This document shows, one piece after another, positions 54,106 to 63,026 of a stretch of DNA of 64,000 nucleotides. The notes under the pieces are model-generated. The model saw only the letters and a program-made list of their open reading frames with translations, did no database searches and was not told the origin of the DNA. Each line of letters opens with the position of its first letter. Position 1 is the stretch's first letter. Where the stretch lies: contig NZ_JACFTB010000009.1 of assembly GCF_014281965.1 (NCBI RefSeq), forward strand, positions 118,210 through 182,209. Direction: 5' to 3'. Both the position numbers and the translations under genes were made by a program. Origin of the DNA: Rhodococcus sp. BP22. Its GTDB lineage: Bacteria; Actinomycetota; Actinomycetes; Mycobacteriales; Mycobacteriaceae.

Positions 54106-55179
54106 TTGCCTCCCAATACCCCCGCTGCCGAGAGTGCTGTAGCCACCCAGCCACTGGCCATCCGGCCACTGCACCTCCCGGCCGCGCTCGCCATCCCTGC
54201 CGGCGTGCTCGTCCTCGCATCCCTGGCAGCGGTCTCGCTGGGACCCGTATCGGTGCCCTGGTCCGACGTGCTCTCGGCCGTCACCACCCGAGGTGAGAGC
54301 GGCCTTCCGCACGCCGCGCTCGTCTGGGATGTGCGGATGCCCCGTGTTCTGGTTGCCGCGCTGGTCGGTGCGGCTCTCGCAGTCGTCGGTGCGGTGATGC
54401 AGGCGGTGTTCCGCAACCCTCTCGCCGATCCCGGTATCACTGGGGTGTCCTCCGGCGCCGCGGTCGGTGCGGTCACGGTGCTCGTCACAGGAACCTCCGT
54501 GTTCGGGGCCGCCACCCTGCCCCTCGGCGCCTTCCTCGGCGCGGCGGTGACCGTGTCCGTGCTACTCGTCATCACACGCCTACGCCGTGATACATCCCCC
54601 GTGACGCTCGTGCTCATCGGCATCACCCTCGGCTCGTTCTGCTCCGCACTGACCGCCGTGCTCGTCGCCAACGCACCCGAGGACTCCGCGGTGCGGTCGG
54701 TAATGTTCTGGGTCAACGGCGATCTCACAGCCCGAGTGTGGAGTGATATCCACCTGTGCGCAGTGCCGATCGTCGCGGGGACCGCCATCTTGCTCTCTCG
54801 CCACCGGGTACTCGACGCGATGCTGCTCGGCGAGCGCACCGCGACGAGCTTGGGAATCGACGTGCCCCGACAGCAACTGCTGCTATTGCTGACCGGCGCT
54901 CTCGTCACCGGTGCCGCAGTGGCCGTCGCGGGCGTCATCGGCTTCGTCGGTCTGGTAGTTCCCCATGCCGTCCGCCTGATCGTAGGGCCGCGCCACGCCG
55001 TGCTGCTGCCCGCCTCCATGCTCACCGGCGCAGCGTTCCTCGTCCTCGCCGACCTCGGCGCCCGACTGATATTCGACCCTATCGTCCTCCAAACCGGCAC
55101 CATTGCAGCCCTCGTGGGATCGCCGGTCTTCGGCTATCTCGTCCTGCGCGGCAGTAGCGAACAGGAGGCCCACGCATGA
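54106..55179 (+). CDS. FecCD-family ABC importer permease (siderophore/haem/B12 type)
   Basis: The protein has 357 residues with nine to ten hydrophobic segments of the BtuC/FecCD fold. Family landmarks are WDVRMPRVLVAALVGAALAV, AVMQAVFRNPLADPGITGVSS, FWVNGDLTARVWSD and the coupling region ASLGIDVPRQQLLL with GFVGLVVPHAVRLIVGPRH. The start is a TTG at 54106 behind GAAAGG; the longer frame to 54019 crosses the control region and is not used. It overlaps the ATPase gene by ATGA. Confidence 0.9.
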   Translation: MPPNTPAAESAVATQPLAIRPLHLPAALAIPAGVLVLASLAAVSLGPVSVPWSDVLSAVTTRGESGLPHAALVWDVRMPRVLVAALVGAALAVVGAVMQAVFRNPLADPGITGVSSGAAVGAVTVLVTGTSVFGAATLPLGAFLGAAVTVSVLLVITRLRRDTSPVTLVLIGITLGSFCSALTAVLVANAPEDSAVRSVMFWVNGDLTARVWSDIHLCAVPIVAGTAILLSRHRVLDAMLLGERTATSLGIDVPRQQLLLLLTGALVTGAAVAVAGVIGFVGLVVPHAVRLIVGPRHAVLLPASMLTGAAFLVLADLGARLIFDPIVLQTGTIAALVGSPVFGYLVLRGSSEQEAHA

Positions 55180-55985
55180 AACCGGAAGTACTACTCAGCC
55201 TGCGCGGCATTCGTATCCGCCGTGGGCGTCGGATGGTCGTACCCGACCTCGACCTGGACATCGCACCCGGCACGGTCGTCGGACTCATCGGACCCAACGG
55301 CTCGGGCAAAACGACGCTACTGGCGTCCATCAGCACGGGAAACTCCGTTTCCGCAGGCGAGATCCATTGCGGAGAAACGGATCTGACCCGACTCCGGCCA
55401 CGACAGCGCGCCCGGTACATCTCCTTCGTCCCCCAACAGACCAGCCTCGGGTTCGACCTGACAGTCCGGCAGATCGTCGCACTCGGAACGACCGTGACTG
55501 GATCGGCCGCAACCCGGGACGCCCTCATCGCAGGGGCCATGGAGAGCGCCGGCTGTACGCACCTCGCCGACCGGCCTGCCTCCCGACTCTCCGGCGGAGA
55601 GAGCCAACTCGTGCACATTGCCCGCGCACTCGCCCAGAACGCCCCCATACTCGTGATGGACGAGCCGATCTCCGCGCTCGACATCGCCCACCAGATCACC
55701 GTCCTGACCCTCGCCCGCGCCCACGCCCACGGCATACAGGGCGAGCGCCGACGGGTGGTGATCACCAGCCTGCACGACATCGACCTAGCTGCCAGGTTCT
55801 GCGATCACCTCGTCCTGCTCGATGCCGGACGCATCGTCGCCTCCGGCGCCCCCGCCGACGTTCTCGATGCCGACCTGCTCACCGACGTCTACGGCGTTCG
55901 TGTGCACACCAGTCTGGACGAGAGCACCGGCAGCGTTCGTGTTACCGCTTTTCCCACCGCCCATCCCGTCAGCATCCACCCCTGA
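55176..55985 (+). CDS. ABC importer ATP-binding protein (FecE/FhuC type)
   Basis: The protein has 269 residues with Walker A GPNGSGKTT, Q-loop FVPQQTSLGF, signature LSGGESQ, Walker B ILVMDEPISALDI and H-loop ITSLHDIDLAARF. It energises the preceding permease. The C-terminal segment DADLLTDVYGVRV is typical of iron(III)-siderophore and haem ATPases. Coupled by overlap to the permease; the binding-protein gene follows after 7 bp. Confidence 0.92.
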   Translation: MKPEVLLSLRGIRIRRGRRMVVPDLDLDIAPGTVVGLIGPNGSGKTTLLASISTGNSVSAGEIHCGETDLTRLRPRQRARYISFVPQQTSLGFDLTVRQIVALGTTVTGSAATRDALIAGAMESAGCTHLADRPASRLSGGESQLVHIARALAQNAPILVMDEPISALDIAHQITVLTLARAHAHGIQGERRRVVITSLHDIDLAARFCDHLVLLDAGRIVASGAPADVLDADLLTDVYGVRVHTSLDESTGSVRVTAFPTAHPVSIHP

Positions 55986-55992
55986 GGACACC

Positions 55993-56916
55993 ATGACCAC
56001 GCCTTACCGCCGACCTCACCTAATCGCCGCACTTCTCTCCGCTGCCGTCGTCACTCTCACCGGCTGCGCCTCCTCACAGAATCAGACCGATCCCGACAAC
56101 ACGACTTCTACTGCGCCGCAACGTATCGCGGCGATCTCACCGGACGTAGCCGAGGCCGTCGCCACACTCGGCGGCGGTGACCGGCTTGTACTCATCCCGG
56201 GCACCCAGACCAACCCTGCCCTGACCAACCACCTGCCGGTCATGCAGTCCGTGACAACGACACTCGCGGCCCACGGCGCCGCCGACCCCGAGCAAATCCT
56301 GGCGACCAGACCCGACCTTGCGATCATCACGCCTCGCCACGAGGGTGAGAGCGATACCACTGCACTACTGGAAGCATCGTCCGTGCCGGTACTGACACTG
56401 CCGAACTCGTGGCAGACCGGCGAGCAGATGCTCAACAACATCACCCTGATCGGGGACGCCATAGGCACCCCGGACCAGGCTGCGGAACTTGTTCGAGAGA
56501 TCAGCGACGCGTTCGAGGCAATCGAACCCCTCACCGGTCCGTCCCCGACTGTGCTCGTTCTGAGCAATCAGGCCGGGCGCCCTATGGTCAACGCCGGAGA
56601 CGGATTCACTCTCGATCTACTGACCCGTGCCGGCGGTCGCAACGCCGCCGCTGATGCAGGCCTGACCCGCACCTCCTTCGCGGACCCCGAACAAATCGTC
56701 CGAGCGAACCCCGATGCGATCCTGCTGGTCGACATCCTCGGAACCGGTAAGGACTCATTCGCATCGGTTCTGACAAACCCGGCGGTCGCCGAACTGGCCG
56801 CCGTACAGCAAGACCGGATCATGCTGCTCGGTGGGAAACAAACCCAGGCCTTCGGCTTGCGGTCGGCGCCCGAAGGCCTCGTCCAGATACGCGACTGGCT
56901 CGCCGACCTCGGCTGA
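55993..56916 (+). CDS. Substrate-binding lipoprotein of the FecCD-type importer
   Basis: The protein has 307 residues with a lipobox TLTGC (cysteine 25). A class III (TroA/BtuF-like) binding fold follows: RIAAISPDVAEAVATLGGGD, DPEQILATRPDLAIITPRHE, the inter-lobe helix, then RAGGRNAAADAGLTRTSFA and DPEQIVRANPDAILLVDILG. The FPN/TLGGGD opening and lack of metal-ligand histidines resemble haem (HmuT) and cobalamin/siderophore binders rather than zinc or manganese ones. Ligand undetermined. The last gene of the importer operon. Confidence 0.9.
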   Translation: MTTPYRRPHLIAALLSAAVVTLTGCASSQNQTDPDNTTSTAPQRIAAISPDVAEAVATLGGGDRLVLIPGTQTNPALTNHLPVMQSVTTTLAAHGAADPEQILATRPDLAIITPRHEGESDTTALLEASSVPVLTLPNSWQTGEQMLNNITLIGDAIGTPDQAAELVREISDAFEAIEPLTGPSPTVLVLSNQAGRPMVNAGDGFTLDLLTRAGGRNAAADAGLTRTSFADPEQIVRANPDAILLVDILGTGKDSFASVLTNPAVAELAAVQQDRIMLLGGKQTQAFGLRSAPEGLVQIRDWLADLG

Positions 56917-57325
56917 TCGTTTACAGACGACTCGCGACACATGAACTAGCCGCCGAATTCGACGCGGCCTCGACCGTGAACGCACCCAGATCGGTCCGGC
57001 CAGATCGCGGCCACATCCGAGTATCCGACCTCTGTTGAGCTACATGCACACCGGAAACCACCGCGCGAGACCGCAGAGGACAAATGGTAATTAAAACATT
57101 TGCTATCACGATCGACTTGGATCGACGCACATTCGATGACTTCTATCGCGCGCATCCGAGTGACGGCTGCAGCGGGTACCTTCCCGCCGCTAGGCAGCCA
57201 ACGCCAACATCCGGCGGACCTCCTTGAAGACGGCCGCGTCAGGCCGGCAGCTTTGTCCCGGTCGCTGGGTGTGCCGTTCGACGCGGCGCGCGGTAACCTC
57301 GAGCCATGACTTCACCGAAAGGCGC
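56917..57325. other. Intergenic region without a supported gene
   Basis: In 409 bp, the only protein-like trace is DAAVFKEVRRMLALAA on the minus strand ending at about 57193, which could be the last codons of a lost gene. A plus-strand A/T-rich patch near 57085-57105 is a possible promoter for the downstream gene. No hairpin terminator for the importer operon was found. Confidence 0.4.
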
Positions 57326-58849
57326 ATGACTGAGCGTCGCACGCTGGTCGTGCACATCGACGGGTACGTGATCGGCGATGGTGAGATCGCCCCGCCCCGG
57401 GTAGGCGATATTTTGGCCGGTCCGCTCACGTTCACCGAAACCCCCTCCGCGTCAACCGAAGTCGTCAGCATCCGCGCGCTGCTCGAGTCGACGACGAAGA
57501 AGCCTTTTCGGCAGTACACGGGCCCCGACGCTCCCCGCCGATGGCAGTGGAGCGGCCTTCTCCGCGGTGACGGGTGGACTGCTACCTGGCGCGGCTTCCG
57601 TCCCCGCACCGGTGACATCGAGTTGACCGGCCGCTTCCGGGGTGTTTACTCGGGTGATCCCGGTGGCCGCTTCCGCGGCCGAGTTACCCGCGTCCAGATG
57701 ATCGGCCACCGCTTCCGCCGCGGGCCCGAAGAAACAATCGCCGCCGAACCCGGCTCCCGCAGAACACGCGACGTCGAGGCGGCACCTCGCTTCTTCGATC
57801 ACCGCATGCTCGAGGACCATGCGGAGTACGTCGACGGAGAGACTTCGGTGCTCGTCGACCTCGATCTCGACGACGTCCCGCCCATCCCCGCTCGCCCCAG
57901 CATCGAGCCGAGTGACATCTCGGCCGCCGGCGATCTGCTGTGGACTATCGACGACACCCTCCCGCTGGCGGTCAGCATCGACGCCCACCAGCGAGTGAAC
58001 GAATACCTGCTGCCAGGCGCGATAGGCGACAGACGCTACGTCCGGGCAACGCCGTCAGGATGCTGGGTCACGGGAGCTGACGGCACCTATTGGCTGTCAC
58101 CCGGCAACAAACCTGTTCAGGTCGATGAACGCCCCACCTACACCGCCACGGTCAACGACGAAACCCTGCTGACCTCCGCCGGCGACGCGACCTGGCGGCT
58201 GTACCGCCCCGGTACCGACCCCATCGATGTCCCAGCCGTCGACGGCTACGTGAACTCTGTCGCTGTAGTCGACGACTACTTCGTGGCCGTCGTGGGAGCG
58301 CGCGGACAGCGCAAGCAGCTCGTGCGGGTCATGCTCGACGGTCAGTCGACCTCTAGACCGATCCCCGAGCCCATAGATCGCCGCCGACGCGGTGAGCCCT
58401 TCCTCGCTGGAAACCCTCTGCGCTTGGTTCAGGGTCCTGACATCGGTGTTGTCCAAGCAGACCTCACCCTTCAGCCCGACGGCACGATATGGACAACGGG
58501 CCGTCAGTTCTTCGGAGGTCAGGTCGGCGATTATGCATGGACGATCGCCCATCCACCGGACGGCACCGGTCCGGCTGGCTGGTGGCCGCTACCAGGACCG
58601 GTGACCTACGACCGCACCGAACAATTCTGGCTTCTCACCATCTACAGCGGACGCACATTTCTCCCGCTGACCAGTGTGCCGGTGCGCGCGACGCGGCCCT
58701 CGATCACGATCGATTCGCGAGGTCGAATCGCTGTCGCCGCCCGGGGAGGCATCAAGACCTTTCAAGCCGACTGGTCCGTCATGCAGTGGCCGACGGAATT
58801 GGACGTCACAGGCCTGCTCGACCGAGCCGCAGACGACCGCGCAGACTGA
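57326..58849 (+). CDS. Unrecognised 507-residue protein, possibly beta-propeller
   Basis: No family is recognised. ATG 57326 has AAAGG upstream; the frame before it is not protein-like. After an N-terminal domain of about 190 residues (RTLVVHIDGYVIGDGEIAPP, WQWSGLLRGDGWTATWRGFR, GRFRGVYSGDPGGRFRGRVT), the rest alternates short strands and turns with repeated G-x-x-W/Y elements (DLLWTIDD, GCWVTGADGTYWL, DATWRLYRPG, GTIWTTGRQFF, RIAVAARGG), as in beta-propellers. It ends DLLDRAADDRAD-like and has no signal peptide. It stands alone between an importer operon and element debris. Confidence 0.72.
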   Translation: MTERRTLVVHIDGYVIGDGEIAPPRVGDILAGPLTFTETPSASTEVVSIRALLESTTKKPFRQYTGPDAPRRWQWSGLLRGDGWTATWRGFRPRTGDIELTGRFRGVYSGDPGGRFRGRVTRVQMIGHRFRRGPEETIAAEPGSRRTRDVEAAPRFFDHRMLEDHAEYVDGETSVLVDLDLDDVPPIPARPSIEPSDISAAGDLLWTIDDTLPLAVSIDAHQRVNEYLLPGAIGDRRYVRATPSGCWVTGADGTYWLSPGNKPVQVDERPTYTATVNDETLLTSAGDATWRLYRPGTDPIDVPAVDGYVNSVAVVDDYFVAVVGARGQRKQLVRVMLDGQSTSRPIPEPIDRRRRGEPFLAGNPLRLVQGPDIGVVQADLTLQPDGTIWTTGRQFFGGQVGDYAWTIAHPPDGTGPAGWWPLPGPVTYDRTEQFWLLTIYSGRTFLPLTSVPVRATRPSITIDSRGRIAVAARGGIKTFQADWSVMQWPTELDVTGLLDRAADDRAD

Positions 58850-59404
58850 GCAAGGAACCGACAATCACTCTCTCAGCCGAGCATGCGAGGAGACACCTGA
58901 CCATCGATAGGTTCCCAAGCGCGATACCTCGAGACCCGCAGAGACGGCCTGACATTCATGGACATCGACTCACTGAGAGAACACAGCCCGTCCGCCCGCG
59001 ACTTCGTAGATTCGATGCTGCTCGACCATTGGTTGGATCCACTCGGACAAGGCGACGGGCGACGGACGCATCTCAAGTCCCGACGGTTATGCGCTCGGCG
59101 GCCCCGCCGCTACTGACCGTCACCGCGCTCTCCGCGACCACGCGTGCGTTGCTGCAGCAGGTGGACGCGTCTGCCGCGACCATTTCGACCGTGAATCGTC
59201 AGGGGTGTGTATGAGTCGCCACGCTCTGCCGCTTCTCCTTCAATATCGGCCGTGTGAAGGTCGGGGCAAGGCGGCGGTTACTGCGATCTTTGTTGCCTTT
59301 GCGATTGCCACCGAGGGCGGATACGGAGAGTTGGATGATTTTGCAATGGACTTTGCAATCGCACGTGTAGGCTCCGTCATCGCAATACCGACTTCCCCCC
59401 ATCA
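58850..59404. other. Intergenic region with one doubtful small frame
   Basis: A 52-codon frame from ATG 58958 to 59116 (MDIDSLREHSPSARDFVDSM and on) has acceptable composition at its start but a basic, unlikely end and only a weak ribosome-binding site. A frame at 59205-59411 is A/T-rich and without motif. Nothing else was seen. Confidence 0.35.
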
Positions 59405-59656
59405 CGGGTGATGGCGTTCACATTGTCGGAGTGGATATCCCACCGGGCCGGTACACGGTTTCGTTTCCCATGGTGTCGATGCTGGCGGCGTGCAGTCGAA
59501 GTGTGACTGGGTCCGGTCTCGGGACCGAGAGCATTGCCCCGAACCGAATAGCGAACGGAAGCTACGACCCCTTGGCAGATAATTGCAGTCGAGGATGACG
59601 ACGTTGCCCTCTACAACTCTGGATGCGGCACTCTCGTGACTCGTAAGTTTGAGTGA
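59405..59656 (+). pseudogene. Remnant of a secreted/lipoprotein C-terminal domain
   Basis: GDGVHIVGVDIPPGRYTVSF and LAACSRSVTGSGLGTESIAP then IANGSY in one frame, followed by AVEDDDVALYNSGCGTL in another and a stop at 59654-59656. This order (V-G-x-D-I-x-P-G-x-Y, C, IAN-G, D-x-A-x-x-x-S-GCG) is a frequent actinobacterial extracellular domain. The signal peptide and N-terminus are absent and there is at least one frameshift near 59575. Confidence 0.68.
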
Positions 59657-59657
59657 T

Positions 59658-59830
59658 TCAGGCCGCGTTTGCGCTCTGATTGATTGTCTCAACCTCGATT
59701 GGCGTGAGTTTGCCGAGGCCTCGTTGGCGTCGCTTGCGGTAGTAGGTCCGGTCGATCCAGGTCAGGATCGCCAGACGTAGCTGCTCCCGGGTGGACCAAC
59801 GCTGGCGGTCGAGAACGTTCTGGCGTGTAC
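59658..59830 (-). mobile_element. IS3-family transposase C-terminal remnant
   Basis: DRQRWSTREQLRLAILTWID and RTYYRKRRQRGLGKLTPIEV are the closing integrase-core segment (Y-N-x-R-R-x-H-x-x-L-G-x-x-(S/T)-P) of an IS3-family OrfB. The remainder of the transposase has been lost and its upstream edge merges with unrelated sequence around 59830. Confidence 0.75.
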
Positions 59831-59907
59831 CTGGTTCACCGGGGACACGCCAGATGCACTTGGGCTGAAGACGACTACCTCTCGACTCCTTCTGAGAGAC
59901 TGTCGCT

Positions 59908-60612
59908 GTGGAAGACGAGTGGACGGACAACGATCTTCAGCAGGATGTCTCGGAGAGCCGCTGGGTTGCCGACAACCTGAAATTTGCACCCACCACTACA
60001 ATCGGGTCCCTCGTTCCCGCCACGTTCGACGCCTACGCCCGAATCTTGTACCCGGTGCATGCATCCGATCAGAACGGCAACGAGAGCCTGGTTCGATGGT
60101 CCGACATCGCGCGCCACATCGGGGCAATCGCCCACGCCGAGATGGAACTGCACGCTATCGAAGCGAAGGGCGAACGTGGTTTCCTCCAGTCGAACCCCCC
60201 GACCGCCGCCACACCTGTACTCGATTGGACGAGCCAGCTTACGCGGGTGGTACAGGTTCTCGCCGAACACACCAGCACGCCCGACGATTGCTGGTTCGCC
60301 ATCTGGGAAGGCAACACCTCACTCGACGACATACGCGCGACGACGCCGACCGCAGTCATCAACGGCGACAACTACTTTCTGCTTCGCGGCCCCGGCGCAC
60401 GCGCCACGCTCTCCTACCGAGCCTTGTCACCGCACATCTGGTGGCCCGCCGACCATTCATGGTGCATGGTCGCCCACTTCGACTTTCCGTGCGTCTACCT
60501 CGGAGGCAACCGAAAGACCGTCGACGCTGTCCTCGCGATCCCCGAAATCGAAGCCTGGCCAGCGCGAGTCGGTCAAGTCGTCACCGCAGATAACGACAAA
60601 CTCAACAGATGA
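59908..60612 (+). CDS. Unrecognised actinobacterial cytoplasmic protein
   Basis: The protein has 234 residues from GTG 59908. A pattern seen in many actinobacterial proteins of unknown function is visible: SLVPATFDAYARILYPVHA, VRWSDIARHIG, QVLAEHTSTPDDCWFAIWEG, NYFLLRGP, SPHIWWPADHSWCMVAHFD and CVYLGGNRKTVDAVLA. It has no membrane segment. The W-rich middle suggests a compact alpha/beta domain. It is separated by 12 bp from a membrane-protein gene and probably co-transcribed with it. Confidence 0.78.
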   Translation: MEDEWTDNDLQQDVSESRWVADNLKFAPTTTIGSLVPATFDAYARILYPVHASDQNGNESLVRWSDIARHIGAIAHAEMELHAIEAKGERGFLQSNPPTAATPVLDWTSQLTRVVQVLAEHTSTPDDCWFAIWEGNTSLDDIRATTPTAVINGDNYFLLRGPGARATLSYRALSPHIWWPADHSWCMVAHFDFPCVYLGGNRKTVDAVLAIPEIEAWPARVGQVVTADNDKLNR

Positions 60613-60624
60613 AAGGCCGGCGTC

Positions 60625-61023
60625 GTGACCAAGCGGAAGTGGTATGACAACCCCACCGTCGACCGATGGGGAACTGTTTATCTACTAGTGGTTTCGGTCG
60701 TGCTGGCCGGGCCGCAGATCGTCGGCAACGTCATCGACGAGCCCTCACCGTGGAACATCACATTCGCTGTTCTATATCTCCTGGCATTTGCCATCATGGC
60801 CACGTCTTTCGTGCGGCAGTGCCGAAGACGCAATCGCGACTCCTCGCCCGAGGTGACACGCGTCGAACCCAGCAGTGTTCCCACGCGCGAAGTCTGGAAT
60901 GCGAAAACCTCGTCGTCGTCACGAATATCCGCGATCAAAAAGCTACGCGAAAGCTACCCCGGTCTTGGCCTTCGCGAAGCCGCGAATCTTGTAGACGACA
61001 CAACCGACCCGCCGAACCTGTAA
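60625..61023 (+). CDS. Two-helix membrane protein with ribosomal bL12-like C-terminal tail
   Basis: The protein has 132 residues from a GTG. Two membrane helices (VYLLVVSVVLAGPQIVGNVI and ITFAVLYLLAFAIMATSFV) are followed by a charged Ser-rich linker. The last 30 residues, ISAIKKLRESYPGLGLREAA-NLVDD, correspond to the K-x-x-V-I-K-x-(V)-R-x-x-(T)-G-L-G-L-x-E-A-x-x-L-V helix pair of the bL12 C-terminal domain, which binds translation GTPases in the ribosome. Small actinobacterial proteins with this mini-domain on a membrane anchor have no assigned role. Probably one operon with the preceding gene. Confidence 0.78.
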   Translation: MTKRKWYDNPTVDRWGTVYLLVVSVVLAGPQIVGNVIDEPSPWNITFAVLYLLAFAIMATSFVRQCRRRNRDSSPEVTRVEPSSVPTREVWNAKTSSSSRISAIKKLRESYPGLGLREAANLVDDTTDPPNL

Positions 61024-61027
61024 GGGA

Positions 61028-61165
61028 GTGTTCATACAGGTTTCTGACCACTTGACCCCGGACGAGTTTTGGTATCACGTCGACGAGACGGATGAGCAAG
61101 TACGTCTCGCCGAAGCAACGACCCAACGGTTGGGGATGCGTAGTTCGGTCGCGAACTCCCAATAA
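61028..61165 (+). CDS. Possible 45-residue peptide
   Basis: A GTG at 61028 opens a frame reading QVSDHLTPDEFWYHVDETDE then QVRLAEATTQRLGMRSS and a TAA. Composition is acidic and protein-like and it directly follows the bL12-tail gene (4 bp). The Shine-Dalgarno-like GGGA touches the start codon, too close to be good, and a TTG at 61049 is another choice. It could equally be a decayed gene end. No family recognised. Confidence 0.3.
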   Translation: MFIQVSDHLTPDEFWYHVDETDEQVRLAEATTQRLGMRSSVANSQ

Positions 61166-61355
61166 AGGGCATTGCGTGCGCAACGGTGGTCATCAGGCCG
61201 CGGACGGAGCCAAGAATTATCAGCAGCACCCGTAAATTCCACAGGAAGCCACGACCCCGTTCACGCTGGATAGTCAAAAACATCGAACGCCCTGGAGTGT
61301 GCACTTCGTTCACGCGAACGGCCCCATCCGAGGTCGGGCAGCGTGTCCCAGGAGG

Positions 61356-61988
61356 TCACGGTCGCGCTATGCCAAGAGGCATCAACCCCAGCAGTTCATG
61401 GTTGTGCGGCAACAGTGCGATATTGCCGATGGCTTGGGGCAGCAGGCGTTCGTCCACACCTCCGACAAATGTGACACCTACACCCAGCTCAGCGCACGCA
61501 AGGTAGACATTCTGACTGATATGGCCTGCCTCCAACCACGCGTACCGCTCGCCGCGGCGCCCATAGGGCCACTGTTCTGCGAACTCAGCATTGACCTTCT
61601 CGAAATCGGCCGACAGCATCAAAATGGCAGCCGAATCCTTCACCCATTCCTCGTCGACTATGCACGCTGAGGCAAGCGTAGGGTGCAGGTCCTCATCGGT
61701 CACCATCGACAGCGAATGATCAGATGCGGCATATCGATACAGTCCGCAGTCGACATTGCCCACTCGACTTACTGCGACCGAGACAGACACCGCATGAACA
61801 TCGTGAGCCGACGGTACCGTCCGTCGGGTCTCGGAACTGCTCCCCCGCGCCGCCCAAAGAATCTCGGAAAGATGGGCTTTGGTTACCGGATGAGCTGTAA
61901 ACGAGCGTGAGCTGCGACGGTCCTTCAAAAGGCCGGCGAGTCGCGTTGCGGCAACATGAGAATCGAGCATCACCGGTTCGATCACCAC
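61356..61988 (-). CDS. SagB/ThcOx-like nitroreductase-fold flavoprotein
   Basis: The protein has 210 residues. FMN-binding features of the family are visible: LLKDRRSSRSFTAHPVTKAHLSEILWAARG near the start (residues 20-49), VTDEDLHPTLASAC, and the closing GRRGERYAWLEAGHISQNVY then LACAELGVGVTFVGG, as in SagB-type azoline dehydrogenases. No cyclodehydratase (YcaO) or precursor gene is in the window, so it may instead be a stand-alone reductase. The start may be GTG 61988 or ATG 61970. It is flanked by IS debris on one side. Confidence 0.82.
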   Translation of the reverse strand: MVIEPVMLDSHVAATRLAGLLKDRRSSRSFTAHPVTKAHLSEILWAARGSSSETRRTVPSAHDVHAVSVSVAVSRVGNVDCGLYRYAASDHSLSMVTDEDLHPTLASACIVDEEWVKDSAAILMLSADFEKVNAEFAEQWPYGRRGERYAWLEAGHISQNVYLACAELGVGVTFVGGVDERLLPQAIGNIALLPHNHELLGLMPLGIARP

Positions 61989-62169
61989 CCGACACTACCT
62001 GGCGATCTTGCACATCCATCGATTGAGATTCTCGAAGTTACTTACCTGAGCGCACTCCTGTTCATTCGGCATACTCTGCATAGCGACCCAGGCGCGTCGT
62101 CGACGGTCTGTTGGCTTGCCTGGTTGCTCCCAGTAGGGGGTGCGGCAACCGTCATAGAAGCCGATAGGC

Positions 62170-62700
62170 GTTGACGAACCGGCGTTCCACGTCGTTGTAC
62201 CGTCACTGCCGGATTTCGTCTACAGCTGCAAGCCCGCTGTCACCGGGTGGGGCACCGAAAAGGTCGCGGCGGCTGGGTTACCGGCGCACGTTCTCGGCAT
62301 CCACACAACGTTCGGGAGGCACCGCCCGGGTTGTCGGCCGACGGGCTGACGCAGGCCGAGCAGACGTGGGTGCAGAAAACTAGCGACTTCAAGCGTGACC
62401 ACACCGCCAACGCCAAACAGCCGACAACCGGGCCGCAGACCATCTGGTATTCGCTCGTCGACTCTTTTCTCGGGCTACTGGCCTGATCCTCGACAAGTTC
62501 GCGGAGTGGTCCGATACCCAGGACAGCCCGTTCGAGACAATGCCCAAAGACCGCATTCTAGACATCGTCAGCCTGTGCTGGCTGACACGGTGTGGCACAT
62601 CGTCTGCCCGCAACTACTACGAAAGCCACAACTCACCCGACCCCGAACTTCGGGTCGACGTCCCATCGGCAATCACTATGTATCCGACGACGCCGAAAAG
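62170..62700 (+). pseudogene. Epoxide hydrolase fragment with frameshifts, truncated by IS3 sequence
   Basis: GVDEPAFHVVVPSLPDFVYS, WGTEKVAAAGLPAHVLGIHT, then after a frame change TQAEQTWVQKTSDFKRDHTA and GPQTIWYSLVDS, then after another LDKFAEWSDTQDSPFETMPK, RILDIVSLCWLTRCG and NYYESH follow the order of the microsomal-type (EHN) epoxide hydrolases. The N-terminal domain and everything after about 62700 are missing. The 3' end merges into the IS3 orfA sequence, so transposon insertion probably began the decay. Confidence 0.78.
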
Positions 62701-62984
62701 GCTTCGCGCATCCGGGCGCAGAAGCGGTGCCGACAGAGGGACTGCCCCGACACCTGCCGGCGCAACCGTGCCGGCTCTGTGCGTTCGGCGGCTGTGAGCG
62801 GCCGGTCACCGGATACTGCGGCGGCCTCGATCCGCCGGCCTTCGTCGGCAACCCAGCGTCCGAGCAGGGCTTCGTTGATGCCGAGGTCTCGGGCGACTTC
62901 GGCGATCGTGCGGCCGGAATCGATCACCCGTCGGCCGGCGTCGACCTTGTACTCGGTCGTGAACGACCTGCGTTTGCGGGACAT
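62676..62984 (-). mobile_element. IS3-family orfA (decayed 3' end)
   Basis: MSRKRRSFTTEYKVDAGRRV then IDSGRTIAEVARDLGINEAL and LGRWVADEGRRIEAAAVSGD form the helix-turn-helix OrfA of an IS3-family element. The sequence is good to about LRRQVS and then loses frame, so the leucine zipper and the overlap with orfB are absent. The terminal inverted repeat of this copy lies just upstream at 63027-63049. Confidence 0.82.
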
Positions 62985-63026
62985 GAGGACATCCCTCCAT
63001 CGGAACCATCGGTCCAGCTATCTCGG

